A DNA stretch of 64,000 bases from Nocardioides pantholopis (GCF_003710085.1 NZ_CP033324.1:806001-870000), one strand, 5' to 3'; numbered from the stretch's first letter, positions 19,501 through 29,788 are shown. A program made the numbers and translations. The notes: a model not told the origin generated them from the sequence alone.

Positions 19501-19775
19501 GCACCCAGAACGGCTCCTCCGACGCCCCGCCCGAGCCGGGCAGCCCTGAGGCGATCGAGGCGGACATCGAGCGCCAGCGCGAGCAGCTCGCCGAGACCGT
19601 CGACCAGCTCCAGGCCAAGCTCGACGTGAAGGCCCGCGCCCAGGGCAAGGTGGCCGAGCTCCGGGGCCGCGCCACCACTGCCGACGGCAAGCCGCGTCCG
19701 GACCTGCTCGGTGCGGCCGTGGTCGCCCTGCTCGCCCTCGGGGGCCTGGTCTACCTCCGCCGCCGCGACTCCTGA
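19497..19775 (+). CDS. DUF3618 family membrane protein
   Basis: 92 residues, GTG start. The family signature [32 protein letters not shown] forms an amphipathic helix or coiled coil, followed by one C-terminal membrane segment ([18 protein letters not shown]) and a basic tail (RRRDS). DUF3618 proteins occur next to Holin-X genes and are thought to act at the membrane; the molecular function is unknown. Confidence 0.9.
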   Translation: MSTQNGSSDAPPEPGSPEAIEADIERQREQLAETVDQLQAKLDVKARAQGKVAELRGRATTADGKPRPDLLGAAVVALLALGGLVYLRRRDS

Positions 19776-19843
19776 GCCGGCGGCACCCGAAGCCCTACCG
19801 AACCCACCCGATCCACCCGAAACCTCCACGAAGGAGTTCCTCA

Positions 19844-20191
19844 ATGGTCAAGAAGCTGTCCCTGCTGGTCGCTGCCGGTGCCGGCTACGTGCTCGGCGCG
19901 CGCGCCGGACGCGAGCGCTACGAGCAGATCAAGACCCAGGCCCGCAAGGTCGCCGGCAACCCCAAGGTCCAGGACGCCGCCCACAAGGCCCAGGACGCCG
20001 TCGCCGCCCAGGCGACCGCCGCGGCCGGCGTGGCCAAGGACAAGGCGAGCGACGTCGCCTCGAGCGCCGCCGGCAAGGTGCGCGGCAACAGCAGCGACGA
20101 CGCCGGCACCTCCACCCCCACCACCGGCGCCGGCGGCACCACGGGCGTCGGCGGCACCAACAGCGACGCGCCCGTCCAGGTCGCGCCCTGA
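19844..20191 (+). CDS. YtxH-like small envelope protein
   Basis: 115 residues, ATG preceded by AAGGAG. Short N-terminal hydrophobic segment ([18 protein letters not shown]) with the [16 protein letters not shown] motif common to actinobacterial YtxH-type proteins, then an Ala/Lys-rich helical stretch with repeated AHKAQDAV / AKDKASDV units and a Thr/Gly-rich end. It resembles stress-induced proteins of the YtxH/LEA-like kind. Third member of the stress-type cluster; the 68-base gap before it holds a degenerate ACCCGA tandem repeat. Confidence 0.78.
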   Translation: MVKKLSLLVAAGAGYVLGARAGRERYEQIKTQARKVAGNPKVQDAAHKAQDAVAAQATAAAGVAKDKASDVASSAAGKVRGNSSDDAGTSTPTTGAGGTTGVGGTNSDAPVQVAP

Positions 20192-20232
20192 CCCTGCCCC
20201 ATCCGGCCACCGGCGACCCGTTCCCGTCGCCG

Positions 20233-21042
20233 GTGCCCCCGGGCACCGGCTGGCCCGGTGACCCCGCCGACGCCGACACCCCGGTCGCGACCACCGCGGC
20301 CGGGGTGCGGCGTCTGTCCCGCCGGGTGCTGCTCGACGAGCTCGACGCCCGGGTGAGCGTGTGCCGGGCCTGCCCCCGGCTGGTCGCCTGGCGTGAGGAT
20401 GTCGCCGCGACCAAGCGCGCCTCGTTCGCGGCCGAGCCCTACTGGGGCCGCCCGATCCCCGGCTGGGGCGCTCCCCGGCCGCGGGTCCTCATCGTCGGGC
20501 TGGCCCCGGCTGCCAACGGCGGCAACCGGACCGGCCGGATCTTCACCGGGGACCGCTCCGGGGACTGGCTGGTCGCCAGCCTGCACCGCGTCGGGCTGGC
20601 CACGCAGGCCACCTCGCTGCACGCCGCGGACGGCCTGGAGCTGGTGGACACCCGGATGGTGGCCGCCGTGCGCTGCGCGCCCCCGCAGAACAAGCCGACC
20701 CCGCAGGAGCGGGACACCTGCGCCCCCTGGCTGGACGCCGAGCTGGCGCTGGTCGAGCCCTGGCTGCGGGTGGCTGTCGCGCTGGGCAGGTTCGGCTGGG
20801 ACGCGGCGCTGCGCGCCTTCGCGGCCCGGGGGTACGCCGTACCCCGGCCGCGCCCGCGGTTCGGCCACGGCGCCGAGGCGCTGCTGAGCGCCCCCGCGGG
20901 TCCCGGTGGTCCCGGTCGGGACGTGCTGCTCCTGGGCAGCTACCACCCCAGCCAGCAGAACACCTTCACCGGCACGCTCACCGAGGAGATGCTGGACGGG
21001 GTGCTCGGCCGCGCGGCGGCCGCTGCGAGAATGGCCGGGTGA
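20233..21042 (+). CDS. Family 5 uracil-DNA glycosylase (UDGb)
   Basis: 269 residues with the GTG at 20233; another in-frame GTG at 20305 is possible, and the frame runs back to the previous stop. Diagnostic motifs: [12 protein letters not shown] (first Fe-S cysteines), [25 protein letters not shown] (catalytic motif 1), [16 protein letters not shown] with further cysteine ligands, and [13 protein letters not shown] (motif 2). These place it in the [4Fe-4S] UDGb class, which removes uracil and other deaminated bases from DNA, useful in GC-rich DNA prone to cytosine deamination. GTGA overlap with the ACT-domain gene. Confidence 0.93.
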   Translation: MPPGTGWPGDPADADTPVATTAAGVRRLSRRVLLDELDARVSVCRACPRLVAWREDVAATKRASFAAEPYWGRPIPGWGAPRPRVLIVGLAPAANGGNRTGRIFTGDRSGDWLVASLHRVGLATQATSLHAADGLELVDTRMVAAVRCAPPQNKPTPQERDTCAPWLDAELALVEPWLRVAVALGRFGWDAALRAFAARGYAVPRPRPRFGHGAEALLSAPAGPGGPGRDVLLLGSYHPSQQNTFTGTLTEEMLDGVLGRAAAAARMAG

Positions 21043-21566
21043 GCACCCCGACCCTGCACGCCATCACCGTCCTGGGCCACGACCGCCCCGGCATCATCGC
21101 CGAGGCGACCGGACGGCTCTCCGGCCTCGGGCTGAACCTCGAGGACTCGACGATGACCCTGCTGCGGGGCCACTTCGCGATGATGCTGCTGTGCTCGGGC
21201 TCCGCCGCGGGCCCCGCGATCGAGGAGGCCCTGGCCCCGCTGGCCGCCGACGGCACGCTGACCGTCACCGTCCGCGAGGTCCCCGAGGAGACCGCCCCGA
21301 CGACGACCGGCAGCTCCTGGGTGCTGACCGTCCACGGCGGCGACCGGCCGGGCATCGTCTCGGCCGTGATCGCGGAGGTCGCCCGGGTCGGGGGCAACAT
21401 CACCGACCTGACGACCCGCCTGGCCGGTGACCTGTACCTGCTCCTCGCCGAGATCGACCTGCCCGCCGCCGCGGACGTCGACGCGCTCGAGTCCGCGATC
21501 CGGACGGCGGCCACCGCGCTCGGCGTCGGCGCGACCCTGCGGCCCGCGGAGGCCGACGAGCTGTGA
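21039..21566 (+). CDS. Double ACT-domain protein, GcvR-like
   Basis: 175 residues, GTG start in the overlap. Two ACT domains: residues about 1-85 ([32 protein letters not shown]) and about 92-170 ([31 protein letters not shown]). The HDRPGI and GDRPGI turns are amino-acid-binding signatures as in GcvR or formyltetrahydrofolate deformylase. No DNA-binding or catalytic domain is attached, so it probably senses an amino acid and acts through a partner. Also joined by GTGA to peptide deformylase. Confidence 0.9.
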   Translation: MSTPTLHAITVLGHDRPGIIAEATGRLSGLGLNLEDSTMTLLRGHFAMMLLCSGSAAGPAIEEALAPLAADGTLTVTVREVPEETAPTTTGSSWVLTVHGGDRPGIVSAVIAEVARVGGNITDLTTRLAGDLYLLLAEIDLPAAADVDALESAIRTAATALGVGATLRPAEADEL

Positions 21567-22135
21567 GCGCTGGACCTGCCGGGCCCGACGCACGCGTCGC
21601 GGCCTGGACCGAGGCCGAGCTGGCTGTCGAGGGACGGGTCCTGGAGGTGGTCCGGGTGCCCGAGCCGGTGCTCTCGACGCCCGGCCCGCTCGTCGACCCG
21701 ACCGCGCCCGAGACCGTGCAGCTCGCGGCCGACCTGGTCGCGACGATGCGGGTCAGCCCCGGGTGCGTCGGGCTGGCGGCCCCCCAGGTCGGGGTCTCGG
21801 CGCAGGTGTTCTGCGTCGACGTCTCCGCCCACCCCAAGACCCGCGACCACCACGGCACGTTCGTGCTGTGCAACGCCGAGGTGCTCGAGGCCAGCCGCAA
21901 CGAGAAAGCGCGGGAGGGCTGCATGAGCGTGCCCGACTTCACCGGCGACGTGAAGCGGGCGACCCGGCTCGTGGTCCGGGGCGCGCTGCCGGGCACCGGG
22001 GAGCAGGTCGAGATCACCGCCAACGCCTTCGAGGCCCGCTGCCTGCAGCACGAGATCGACCACTGCAACGGGTTCGTGTTCCTGGACCGGGTCGCCGGCG
22101 CGCACGCGATCCACGCCCGCAAGACCTACCTCTGA
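21563..22135 (+). CDS. def: Peptide deformylase
   Basis: 190 residues. All three deformylase motifs: GLAAPQVGV (motif 1), EGCMSVP with metal ligand Cys120 (motif 2) and QHEIDHCNG with His163, catalytic Glu164 and His167 (motif 3). The metalloenzyme removes the N-formyl group from new polypeptides. The N-terminus is about 20 residues longer than E. coli Def. Last protein gene of the UDG-ACT-def run; the UAA tRNA gene follows 53 bases later. Confidence 0.97.
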   Translation: MSAGPAGPDARVAAWTEAELAVEGRVLEVVRVPEPVLSTPGPLVDPTAPETVQLAADLVATMRVSPGCVGLAAPQVGVSAQVFCVDVSAHPKTRDHHGTFVLCNAEVLEASRNEKAREGCMSVPDFTGDVKRATRLVVRGALPGTGEQVEITANAFEARCLQHEIDHCNGFVFLDRVAGAHAIHARKTYL

Positions 22136-22164
22136 GGCTTCCGCGCAGACCTCCCCAGCCCTTG

Positions 22165-22170
22165 TAGCCT
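22165..22170 (+). promoter_or_regulatory. Possible -10 element of the tRNA gene
   Basis: TAGCCT, 18 bases before the tRNA 5' end, a normal distance for a tRNA promoter. No convincing -35. Confidence 0.4.
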
Positions 22171-22188
22171 CGGGCGCTCGAGGTTGCG

Positions 22189-22262
22189 GCCCCCGTATCC
22201 CAACCGGCAGAGGAAGCCGCCTTAAAAGCGGCACAGTCTGGGTTCGAATCCCAGCGGGGGCA
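22189..22262 (+). tRNA. tRNA with anticodon UAA (Leu-type), short variable loop
   Basis: All four arms fold: 7-bp acceptor stem GCCCCCG/CGGGGGC, D arm with GG, 5-bp anticodon stem GCCGC/GCGGC around loop CTTAAAA (anticodon TAA at 22223-22225), T stem CTGGG/CCCAG around TTCGAAT, discriminator A. CCA is not encoded (CC then G). By anticodon it reads UUA as leucine. Leucine tRNAs normally carry a long variable arm; here the variable region is only five bases (ACAGT), a class I shape. UUA is very rare in such genomes. Charging by LeuRS is plausible from A73 but not proven. Confidence 0.92.
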
Positions 22263-22430
22263 CCGGACGGGTCCGATCTTGCGGGAACCTTGAGATCGGC
22301 GGCTCAGGTCCCGGCGGCCCGGGCCGATGGGCGAGCAGACACCAACCGGATGCGACGCCGGCTCTCGGGAACGTCGCCCGTCGCCGGTCCCGACCGGGGA
22401 CCCGGTGGGTCCGACATCGGGAGAAGATCC

Positions 22431-24008
22431 GTGCCGAAGATCCGCTGGACCGTGGGGCGACGCCTCGCCGGCATCACCACCATCGGGATCCTGACGACCG
22501 CCGTCGTGGCCATGGTGGCCTGGCAGGGGGCCGGCACCGTCGAGGACGGCGCGGCCCAGGCCGGGCGGCACGCCGCCGCCCGCGGCCTCTACCAGTCCCT
22601 GGACACCCGGGCCAGCGAGCTCAAGGCCACCGCGCTGCTGGCGGCCGCCTCCGCCGCGACCCCCGAGCTGGAGGCGGCGCTCGCCGAGGACGCCGGTCGG
22701 GTCCAGGACCTGGTGGCCGAGCTGCGCGGGCTCGGCCTCGGCGAGCGGGACCTCGCGGAGGTCGCGCGGGTCGAGGCCGCCTTCGACGAGTACGTCGCCG
22801 GCCTGGACGCCGTCGTGGGTGACGCCGGGAACAGGCGCGGCGGGCGCTCCGAGGGCGCCGCCGTGGCCGAGGTGCTGGAGCGCAACCGGGCCGTGCACGA
22901 GGTTCTCGGCGTCGCGGGCGAGGACATGGCGGTGGCCACCGACGTCGACAGCCAGGAGGTCCTGGACGCGAGCGCGGGCATGCGGACCCTGGTGCTCGTG
23001 ACCGGCCTGGTCGGGTCGGTGCTCCTGGCCGCGCTGTCCTTCGCGATCACCCGCAGCCTGGTGCGCCCGCTCAAGGCCGCCATCGCCGCGCTGCAGCAGT
23101 TCGCCGGCGGCGACCTGACGCACCGGCTGCCCGAGCGCTCGACCGGCTGCGTCGGCGACCTCGAGGTCGCGTTCAACAAGTCGATCGACTCGGTGGCGCG
23201 GATCGTGGCGTCGGTGGGGGAGTCGGCGGAGGCGGTGGCGGGTGCTGCTGAGGAGTTGTCGGTGGGGACGCAGCAGATTGCTGCGGGTGCGGAGGAGACG
23301 TCGGTGCAGGCGGGGGTGGTGGCGGGGGCTGCTGGTGAGGTCTCGCGGAATGTGTCGACGGTGGCGGCGGGTGCGGAGCAGATGGGTGCGTCTATTCGGG
23401 AGATTGCGCATTCGGCGAATGAGGCGGCGCGGGTGGCGTCGTTGGCGGTGGCGTCGGTGGAGTCGACGAATGTGACGGTGTCGCGGTTGGGGGAGTCGTC
23501 GGTGGAGATCGGGAATGTGGTGAAGGTGATCACCTCGATTGCGGAGCAGACGAATTTGTTGGCGTTGAACGCGACGATCGAGGCGGCGCGGGCTGGTGAG
23601 GCTGGGAAGGGGTTCGCGGTGGTGGCGAACGAGGTGAAGGAGCTGGCGCAGGAGACGGCGCGGGCGACGGGGGATATTGCGCGGCGGGTGGAGGCTATTC
23701 AGTCGGATTCGGGTGGTGCGGTGGCGGCGATCGGGGAGATTGCGGGGATCATCGCCTCGATCAATGACTATCAGTTGACGATTGCGTCGGCGGTGGAGGA
23801 GCAGACGGCGACGACGAACGAGATGTCGCGCAATGTGGCGGAGGCGGCGACGGGGGGTCATGAGATTGCGGCGAACATTGCGGGTGTCTCGCAGGCGGCG
23901 GTGTCGACGACCGAGGCGATGAGCCAGTCCCAGGCCGCGGTCGCCGAGCTCGCCGGCATGGCCGGGAAGCTGCGGGCCGAGGTGAGCCGGTTCACGACGT
24001 CGGCGTGA
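22431..24008 (+). CDS. Methyl-accepting chemotaxis protein
   Basis: 525 residues with GTG 22431, which follows GGGAGAAGA; the frame is open from 22290. Cytoplasmic start [11 protein letters not shown], membrane helix 1 (about 13-32), an outer alpha-helical ligand region (about 33-185) without a recognised sensor fold, membrane helix 2 (about 187-208), HAMP domain (about 209-260) and a long coiled-coil signalling domain with the hairpin tip [35 protein letters not shown]. No CheW/CheA genes are nearby. Codon use changes sharply from about 23190 to 23915 (ATT, AAT, TTG, GGT, GAT and many G-ending codons) inside the signalling domain only. Confidence 0.95.
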   Translation: MPKIRWTVGRRLAGITTIGILTTAVVAMVAWQGAGTVEDGAAQAGRHAAARGLYQSLDTRASELKATALLAAASAATPELEAALAEDAGRVQDLVAELRGLGLGERDLAEVARVEAAFDEYVAGLDAVVGDAGNRRGGRSEGAAVAEVLERNRAVHEVLGVAGEDMAVATDVDSQEVLDASAGMRTLVLVTGLVGSVLLAALSFAITRSLVRPLKAAIAALQQFAGGDLTHRLPERSTGCVGDLEVAFNKSIDSVARIVASVGESAEAVAGAAEELSVGTQQIAAGAEETSVQAGVVAGAAGEVSRNVSTVAAGAEQMGASIREIAHSANEAARVASLAVASVESTNVTVSRLGESSVEIGNVVKVITSIAEQTNLLALNATIEAARAGEAGKGFAVVANEVKELAQETARATGDIARRVEAIQSDSGGAVAAIGEIAGIIASINDYQLTIASAVEEQTATTNEMSRNVAEAATGGHEIAANIAGVSQAAVSTTEAMSQSQAAVAELAGMAGKLRAEVSRFTTSA

Positions 24009-24027
24009 GTCGGCCGGTCGGCTCCAG

Positions 24028-24050
24028 TTGACCTCAGGTCGACCTGAAGT
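24028..24050. promoter_or_regulatory. Candidate MerR/SoxR-like operator before the methyltransferase gene
   Basis: A perfect 12-base palindrome CAGGTCGACCTG at 24035-24046, framed by ACCT and AAGT and beginning with TTGACC, resembles MerR-family operators that sit in an over-long promoter spacer. It lies 15 bases before the ATG at 24066. No MerR-type regulator is encoded in the window, so the link is by resemblance only. Confidence 0.45.
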
Positions 24051-24065
24051 GGCACGGTGGCCTGC

Positions 24066-24680
24066 ATGAGCCACTGGAGCGCCGAGTTCTGGGACGAGCG
24101 GTACGCCGCCGCCCACCACATCTGGTCCGGGAACCCCAACCCCCGGCTGGTCGAGCACGCCACCGGGCTGGCACCGGGAACGGCGCTCGACGTCGGCTGC
24201 GGCGAGGGCGCCGACGCCGTCTGGCTGGCCCGCGCGGGGTGGCAGGTGACCGGCATCGACATCTCCCGCGTGGCGCTGGACAAGGCCGCCCGGCACGCCG
24301 AGGAGGCCGGGGTCGCCGAGCGGTGCACCTTCGCCCGGGTGGACCTGCTCGCCGACCCGGAGCTCCCGCGCGTGGACCTGGTCAGCGCCCAGTTCCTGCA
24401 CGTCCCCGACGAGCACTTCACAGCTGTGTACGGCGCGCTGGCGGACGCCGTCCTGCCCGGCGGCGCGCTGCTGGTCGGTGCCCACCACCCGGCCGACGCC
24501 GCCACCGGGCTCCGGAACCCCGAGCTGTCGCACCTGCTCTTCGGACCGGAGAAGGTCACCGCGCTGCTCGACCCCGCGGACTGGGACGTGCGGGTCGCCG
24601 GCCGGTTCCCGCGCGAGGTCGTCAAGGACGGGGAGACCATCTCGGTCAGCGACACGGTGGTGCTGGCCGTCCGTCGCTGA
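24066..24680 (+). CDS. SAM-dependent class I methyltransferase
   Basis: 204 residues from ATG; an in-frame GTG nine bases upstream is possible. N-terminal FWDERYAAAHHIWSGNPNP resembles the TehB / thiopurine S-methyltransferase-like group; the SAM-binding motif I is ALDVGCGEGADAVWLA, followed by GIDIS and an aspartate-containing DLVSAQFLH. Transfers methyl from SAM to an unknown small acceptor in the cytoplasm. It stands alone, with a palindromic operator-like site just before the start, which suggests inducible detoxification. Confidence 0.88.
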   Translation: MSHWSAEFWDERYAAAHHIWSGNPNPRLVEHATGLAPGTALDVGCGEGADAVWLARAGWQVTGIDISRVALDKAARHAEEAGVAERCTFARVDLLADPELPRVDLVSAQFLHVPDEHFTAVYGALADAVLPGGALLVGAHHPADAATGLRNPELSHLLFGPEKVTALLDPADWDVRVAGRFPREVVKDGETISVSDTVVLAVRR

Positions 24681-24754
24681 GACCGGCGCCCAGGTCCGGG
24701 ATTCGAGACCGGGAACGCTGGGGATGCTCCGGGCGTTGAAGGCGGTGAGGTCAC

Positions 24755-24760
24755 TAGGCT
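24755..24760 (+). promoter_or_regulatory. Likely -10 element of the BI-1 family gene
   Basis: TAGGCT about 68 bases before the ATG; this leaves a leader of about 60 bases ending in the AAGGAGAG ribosome site. No clear -35. Confidence 0.4.
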
Positions 24761-24827
24761 GGCCTCATCGCTGACCTCAGCTGTGGCCGTCAGGGCGACG
24801 GCCATCCTCGGCCTCCAAGGAGAGACC

Positions 24828-25670
24828 ATGCAGAGCAACAACCCGGTGTTCCGCCGGTCGGAGGAGTTCAACCGCCCCGGCGCGAACGCCTACGGCACCC
24901 AGACCTACGCCGACCCGTCCACCTGGGGCACCGGTGCCGCCGGCCAGGAGCAGGAGTTCGGCCGCACCCCGGTCGCCACCGGCGGGCCGATGACCATCGA
25001 CTCCGTCGTCCAGAAGACCGGCATCTCGCTGGGTGTCGTGATCGTCTTCGCGGCGCTCACCTGGATGCTCACCCCGAACCTCGACGACGCCAACGTCGAC
25101 ATCGGCCCGCTCATCGGGGCCGTCACGATCGGCAGCCTCGGCGCGTTCGTGCTGTCGATGGTCAACTCGTTCAAGCGCAACATCAGCCCCGCGCTGGTGC
25201 TGGCGTTCTGCGCGCTCGAGGGTGTCGCACTCGGTGGCCTGAGCAAGCTCTTCGACGCCCAGTTCGGCGACGGCATCGTCACCCAGGCCGTCATCGGCAC
25301 GTTCGCGGCCTTCGCCGGCACGCTCGCGGCGTACAAGGTCCTCAACATCAAGGTCGGGAACAAGTTCCGCACCTTCGTCACCGCCGCGGTCTTCGGCATG
25401 GTCGCCCTCAGCGTGCTCGAGCTCGTGCTCGGCATGTTCGGCAGCGAGTTCGGCCTGTTCGGCTTCGGCGCCATGGGCCTGCTGTTCGCGGTCGCCGGCC
25501 TGGTGCTCGGTGTGTTCATGCTGATCATGGACTTCGACTTCGTCGAGCAGGGCGTGGCCAACCGGATCCCCGAGCGCGAGTCGTGGCGCGCGGCGTTCGC
25601 GATGACCGTGAGCCTGGTCTGGATCTACACCAACCTGCTGCGCATCCTGGCGATCTTCAACCAGGACTGA
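24828..25670 (+). CDS. Bax inhibitor-1/YccA family membrane protein
   Basis: 280 residues; ATG after AAGGAGAG. A polar, Asn/Gly/Thr-rich cytoplasmic N-terminus of about 60 residues (MQSNNPVFRRSEEFNRPGANAYG) is typical of actinobacterial members, followed by seven hydrophobic helices and the late acidic segment MDFDFVEQG just before the final helices. BI-1 family proteins are membrane proteins, some with pH-sensitive calcium leak activity; the bacterial role is not settled. Single-gene unit closed by a strong hairpin. Confidence 0.92.
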   Translation: MQSNNPVFRRSEEFNRPGANAYGTQTYADPSTWGTGAAGQEQEFGRTPVATGGPMTIDSVVQKTGISLGVVIVFAALTWMLTPNLDDANVDIGPLIGAVTIGSLGAFVLSMVNSFKRNISPALVLAFCALEGVALGGLSKLFDAQFGDGIVTQAVIGTFAAFAGTLAAYKVLNIKVGNKFRTFVTAAVFGMVALSVLELVLGMFGSEFGLFGFGAMGLLFAVAGLVLGVFMLIMDFDFVEQGVANRIPERESWRAAFAMTVSLVWIYTNLLRILAIFNQD

Positions 25671-25680
25671 CCGCACGTCA

Positions 25681-25715
25681 CGAGGGCCCCGGGAGCACTG
25701 CTCCCGGGGCCCTCG
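25681..25715. terminator. Bidirectional hairpin terminator
   Basis: A perfect 16-bp stem: CGAGGGCCCCGGGAGC at 25681-25696, loop ACT, and its exact complement at 25700-25715. It lies between the convergent BI-1 gene and response regulator gene and can serve both strands. No T-run follows, which is usual in actinobacteria. Confidence 0.85.
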
Positions 25716-25731
25716 GCGCGTCCGGCCCGCC

Positions 25732-26409
25732 CTACCCGCCGCCCTCGAGCCAGGCGAGCACGGCCAGCACCCGGCGGTTGTCGTCGGTGTCCTGCGGCAG
25801 GTCGAGCTTGGTGAAGATCGCGCTGCTGTGCTTGCCGACCGCCTTCTCGGAGACCTGCAGGCGCCCGGCGATCGCTGCGTTCGAGCGGCCCTCGGCCATC
25901 AGCGTCAGGACCTCCCGCTCGCGCGGCGTCAGTCGGGTGACCGGGTGCTCGCGGCCGGCGCCGCCGACGAGGCCGGCCACGACCTCGGGGTCCAGCACCG
26001 TCCCCCCCGCGGCCACCCGGCGCAGCGCGGCGACGAACCCGTCCACCTCCGCGACCCGGTCCTTGAGCAGGTAGCCCACGCCGCCCGCCCCGTCGGCGAG
26101 CAGGTCGCGGGCGTAGAGCGGCTCGACGTACTGACTGAGCACCAGGACCGGGAAGGACGGCCGGGCCCGGCGGGCGGCGATCGCCGCGAGCAGGCCCTCG
26201 TTCGTGTACGACGGGGGCATCCGGACGTCGACCAGGCCGAGGTCGGCGTCCGGGCGGGCCAGGGCCCGCTCCAGGGACGCGGCGTCCTCGGCGGCCTCGA
26301 GCACCGCGCAGCCGCTGGCCTCGAGGATCCGGGTCAGGCCGACCCGCAGCAGCGCCTGGTCCTCCCCGAGGACGACCCGCAGGAGGGTCAGGTCGGCTCC
26401 GCCCGGCAC
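25732..26409 (-). CDS. LuxR/NarL-type response regulator
   Basis: 225 residues from a GTG that lies inside the end of the kinase gene (22-base overlap) behind a GGAGG site. Receiver domain: E16-D17 pair, phospho-Asp61 in GLVDVRMPP, Ser in LVLSQY, Lys in YLLKDRV. C-terminal LuxR helix-turn-helix LTPREREVLTLMAEGRSNAAIAGRLQVSEKAVGKHSSAIFTKL. It pairs with the HisKA_3 kinase encoded upstream and most likely controls the ABC transporter genes of the same operon. The short tail ends in LAWLEGGG. Confidence 0.93.
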   Translation of the reverse strand: MPGGADLTLLRVVLGEDQALLRVGLTRILEASGCAVLEAAEDAASLERALARPDADLGLVDVRMPPSYTNEGLLAAIAARRARPSFPVLVLSQYVEPLYARDLLADGAGGVGYLLKDRVAEVDGFVAALRRVAAGGTVLDPEVVAGLVGGAGREHPVTRLTPREREVLTLMAEGRSNAAIAGRLQVSEKAVGKHSSAIFTKLDLPQDTDDNRRVLAVLAWLEGGG

Positions 26410-27644
26410 GGCACCTCCAGCGTCACGACGGTGGGCCCGCCGGGCGGGCTGTCGACGACCAGCGTGCCGTCGAACGCGCCCAGCCGTCGAGCGATCCCGC
26501 GCAGCCCGGAGCCCTCCGGGTCCGCCCCGCCGCGGCCGTCGTCGCCGACCACCAGGCGCAGCACGCCGTCGTGCTGGCGGGCGGTGACCCAGGCCCGGCC
26601 CGCCGCGGCGTGCTTGGCGACGTTGGCGAGGCACTCGGCGAGCGCGAAGTACGCCGCGGACTCTACGGGGGCGGGCAGCTCCTCGGGGACGTCGAGCCGC
26701 AGCGTGACCGGGACGGGCAGGGCGAGCGCCAGCGCCTCGACCGCGCCCGCGAGGCCCCGGTCGGCGAGGACCGGCGGGTGGATGCCGCGGACGACCGAGC
26801 GCAGGTCCTCCAGCGCCGAGACCGTGGTCTCGCGCACCTCGCGCAGCAGCGCGGCCGCCGCCTCGGGGTCGGTGGCGAGCAGCTTCTCGGCGAGCCCGAC
26901 GTTCATGCCGACCGCCGCGATCCGGGCCTGGGCGCCGTCGTGCAGGTCCCGCTCGATGCGCCGGACCTCGGCGGCGGAGTGGTCCAGGGACTCCGTCCGG
27001 CTCTCCTCGACCTGCTCGACCCGGCGCTCGAGCGCCGCGACCCGGGTGTGCCCGAGGATGCCCCGGTCGGCCACGGCGCGCGCCCGGAGCAGTGCGGGGG
27101 TGACCAGCCACCACACGAGCGGGCAGACCAGCGCGCCCGCGAGCAGCAGAGCCCAGGTCAGGCCCGGGTCGAGCAGGAGCCCGCCGAGGTGCACGAGCGG
27201 GGCCAGCAGCAGCAGCGGCGGCAGGCCGGACAGGACGGCGCCACCGGTCGCCGACCAGGCCAGGAACGCGACGTCGCGCCACCGGTGCGGGTCGCGCAGC
27301 CAGACCAGCGGTCGGCCGAGGAAGCCGCGGCCGGTGGTGTCGGCGTACGCCGACGGCACCTCGACCCCGAGCAGGCCGCCGGCCAGCCGGCGGTGCCCGC
27401 CGGTGAGCAGCTCGGTGGCCGGGACGGCGACGGCGGCCAGCACGAACCCGACAGCCATCCCGCCGGTCGGGACGGCCACGACGGTGAGCACGAAGAGCAC
27501 CACCGCCGGCACGAACAGGAGGAACTGACCCGCCGACACCAGCGTCAGCCGCAGCCGCTCGACCAGCCCCGCCGTGTCCACCGGGGAGGGCCGCACGGAG
27601 CGAACGGGTGCGAGCAGCGTCGGCATCGTCACCGAGTCTGTCAT
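26388..27644 (-). CDS. Sensor histidine kinase, HisKA_3 type
   Basis: 418 residues, ATG in an ATGA overlap with the permease gene. Two paired hydrophobic regions (about 35-75 and 115-165), forming a membrane domain of the PspC/sensor type common in these actinobacterial kinases, with almost no outer loop. HisKA_3 dimerisation box with phospho-His in [20 protein letters not shown]; ATPase domain with [10 protein letters not shown] (N box), [18 protein letters not shown] (G boxes). A coiled segment ([19 protein letters not shown]) links the two. Such kinases next to ABC exporters often respond to envelope stress or antimicrobial peptides; the signal here is unknown. Confidence 0.92.
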   Translation of the reverse strand: MTDSVTMPTLLAPVRSVRPSPVDTAGLVERLRLTLVSAGQFLLFVPAVVLFVLTVVAVPTGGMAVGFVLAAVAVPATELLTGGHRRLAGGLLGVEVPSAYADTTGRGFLGRPLVWLRDPHRWRDVAFLAWSATGGAVLSGLPPLLLLAPLVHLGGLLLDPGLTWALLLAGALVCPLVWWLVTPALLRARAVADRGILGHTRVAALERRVEQVEESRTESLDHSAAEVRRIERDLHDGAQARIAAVGMNVGLAEKLLATDPEAAAALLREVRETTVSALEDLRSVVRGIHPPVLADRGLAGAVEALALALPVPVTLRLDVPEELPAPVESAAYFALAECLANVAKHAAAGRAWVTARQHDGVLRLVVGDDGRGGADPEGSGLRGIARRLGAFDGTLVVDSPPGGPTVVTLEVPCRAEPT

Positions 27645-28995
27645 CGCAGCGCCCCCGCGCGCACCGTCCCGACGGGGTCCGCGCGACGTACGGCGGAGCG
27701 GGCGGAGGCGAGCGTGAGCAGCACCGTGCCCACGGCCACCAGCGGCGGCAGCCACAGCTGGCCGTCGGGCACCAGGCCCTCGTCGCGGGCCACGGCGAAC
27801 GGCACGATCGTCGCCAGCGAGGCCAGGGATCCGAGCACCACCCCGGTGACCGCGACGACCGCGGACTCGGCGAGCACCGAGGATCGGACCTGCCGCCGGG
27901 TCGCCCCGAGGAGCCAGAGCCGGTGCAGCTCGCCACGACGGTGCGCGACGGCGGCCGCGAACGAGGTGACCACGAGGATGGCGGCGAAGACCACGATCAT
28001 GCCCATCACCACGTTGTTGAGCAGGTTGATCGCGTCGGCGTCGTCGGGCGGGGTCCCGGCCGCACGGATGGTGCGGTCGTCGATGCCGACCAGCATCAGG
28101 ATGCCGGTCGCGGCGCCGCTGAGCACGACCACCGGGCCGAGGACGCCGGCGAGCTGGTGGGCGCGACGGGTGGTCTGGAACGCCGCGAGCTGGCCCGCGA
28201 CGCCGCAGCGCCGCAGCACCGGGCGCCCCAGGAGCGCGATCCGGCGCAGCAGGACCGGGGCCAGCAGGGCGAGGCCGACCGAGACCAGGATCGCGTTCGA
28301 GCCGGAGGTCTGCATCGCGGCGTACGGGTCCTCGGCGTCGGCGGTGACAGTCATCGTCACCACTGCCATCGCGAGGCCGTAGCCGATCAGGACGACCGCG
28401 AGCAGCACCTGCCACCGGCGGATCCGGCCGCCGTCGGTCGCGGCCTCGGTGAGCACGCCGCGGGCCGGTCCGCGGGTGGCCCGGCGGCCGGCCACGGTGG
28501 CGGCGCCGAGGCCGGTGGCCAGCACCACGGCGGCCGTCACGGCCAGCGAGGCAGGACCGCCGGCGAAGGCGACGTCGTCGGCGACCAGGCCGCCCTCGCG
28601 CAGCAGCGCGAGCAGCACCCGGCCGCCCCCGGCCGCCAGCAGGGCACCGCCCAGCGAGGCGAGCGTGGCGACCGCGAGGGTCTCCAGGCGCACCAGTCGT
28701 CGGGCCTGGCGGGGCGTGGCCCCGACGATGCGCAGCGCGGCCAGCTCGAGCTCGCGCTGGCGCACGGTGATGCCGAGGGTCGAGGCGGCCGCGAAGAGCA
28801 CGATGAGCGTCCCCCACCCGCCGACGACGAGGCCCATGATCCGCAGGGTCTCGGCGTCGGCGGCCGAGACGGGCCCGCCGGCGGTCTCGGCGAGGGTGGC
28901 GAAGGAGCCCATCAGCGCCGTGCCGAGCAGCAGGGTCACGAAGGTCGCGGCGAACGACGTGCCGCGGTGCCGGACCGACCGGGCGGCGAGGCCGA

Positions 28996-28999
<4 letters not shown>
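27641..28999 (-). CDS. FtsX-like ABC transporter permease
   Basis: 452 residues; ATG overlaps the ATPase stop and the stop overlaps the kinase ATG (both ATGA). Starts [20 protein letters not shown], the usual opening of FtsX/MacB permeases. Two sets of hydrophobic helices, each with an FtsX-type coupling motif ([24 protein letters not shown] and [19 protein letters not shown]), separated by a region with further helices. Works with the adjacent ATPase to move peptides, lipids or drugs, or to act mechanically on the envelope. Confidence 0.92.
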
Positions 29000-29775
<776 letters not shown>

Positions 29776-29788
29776 GGCTGCTCCAGGT

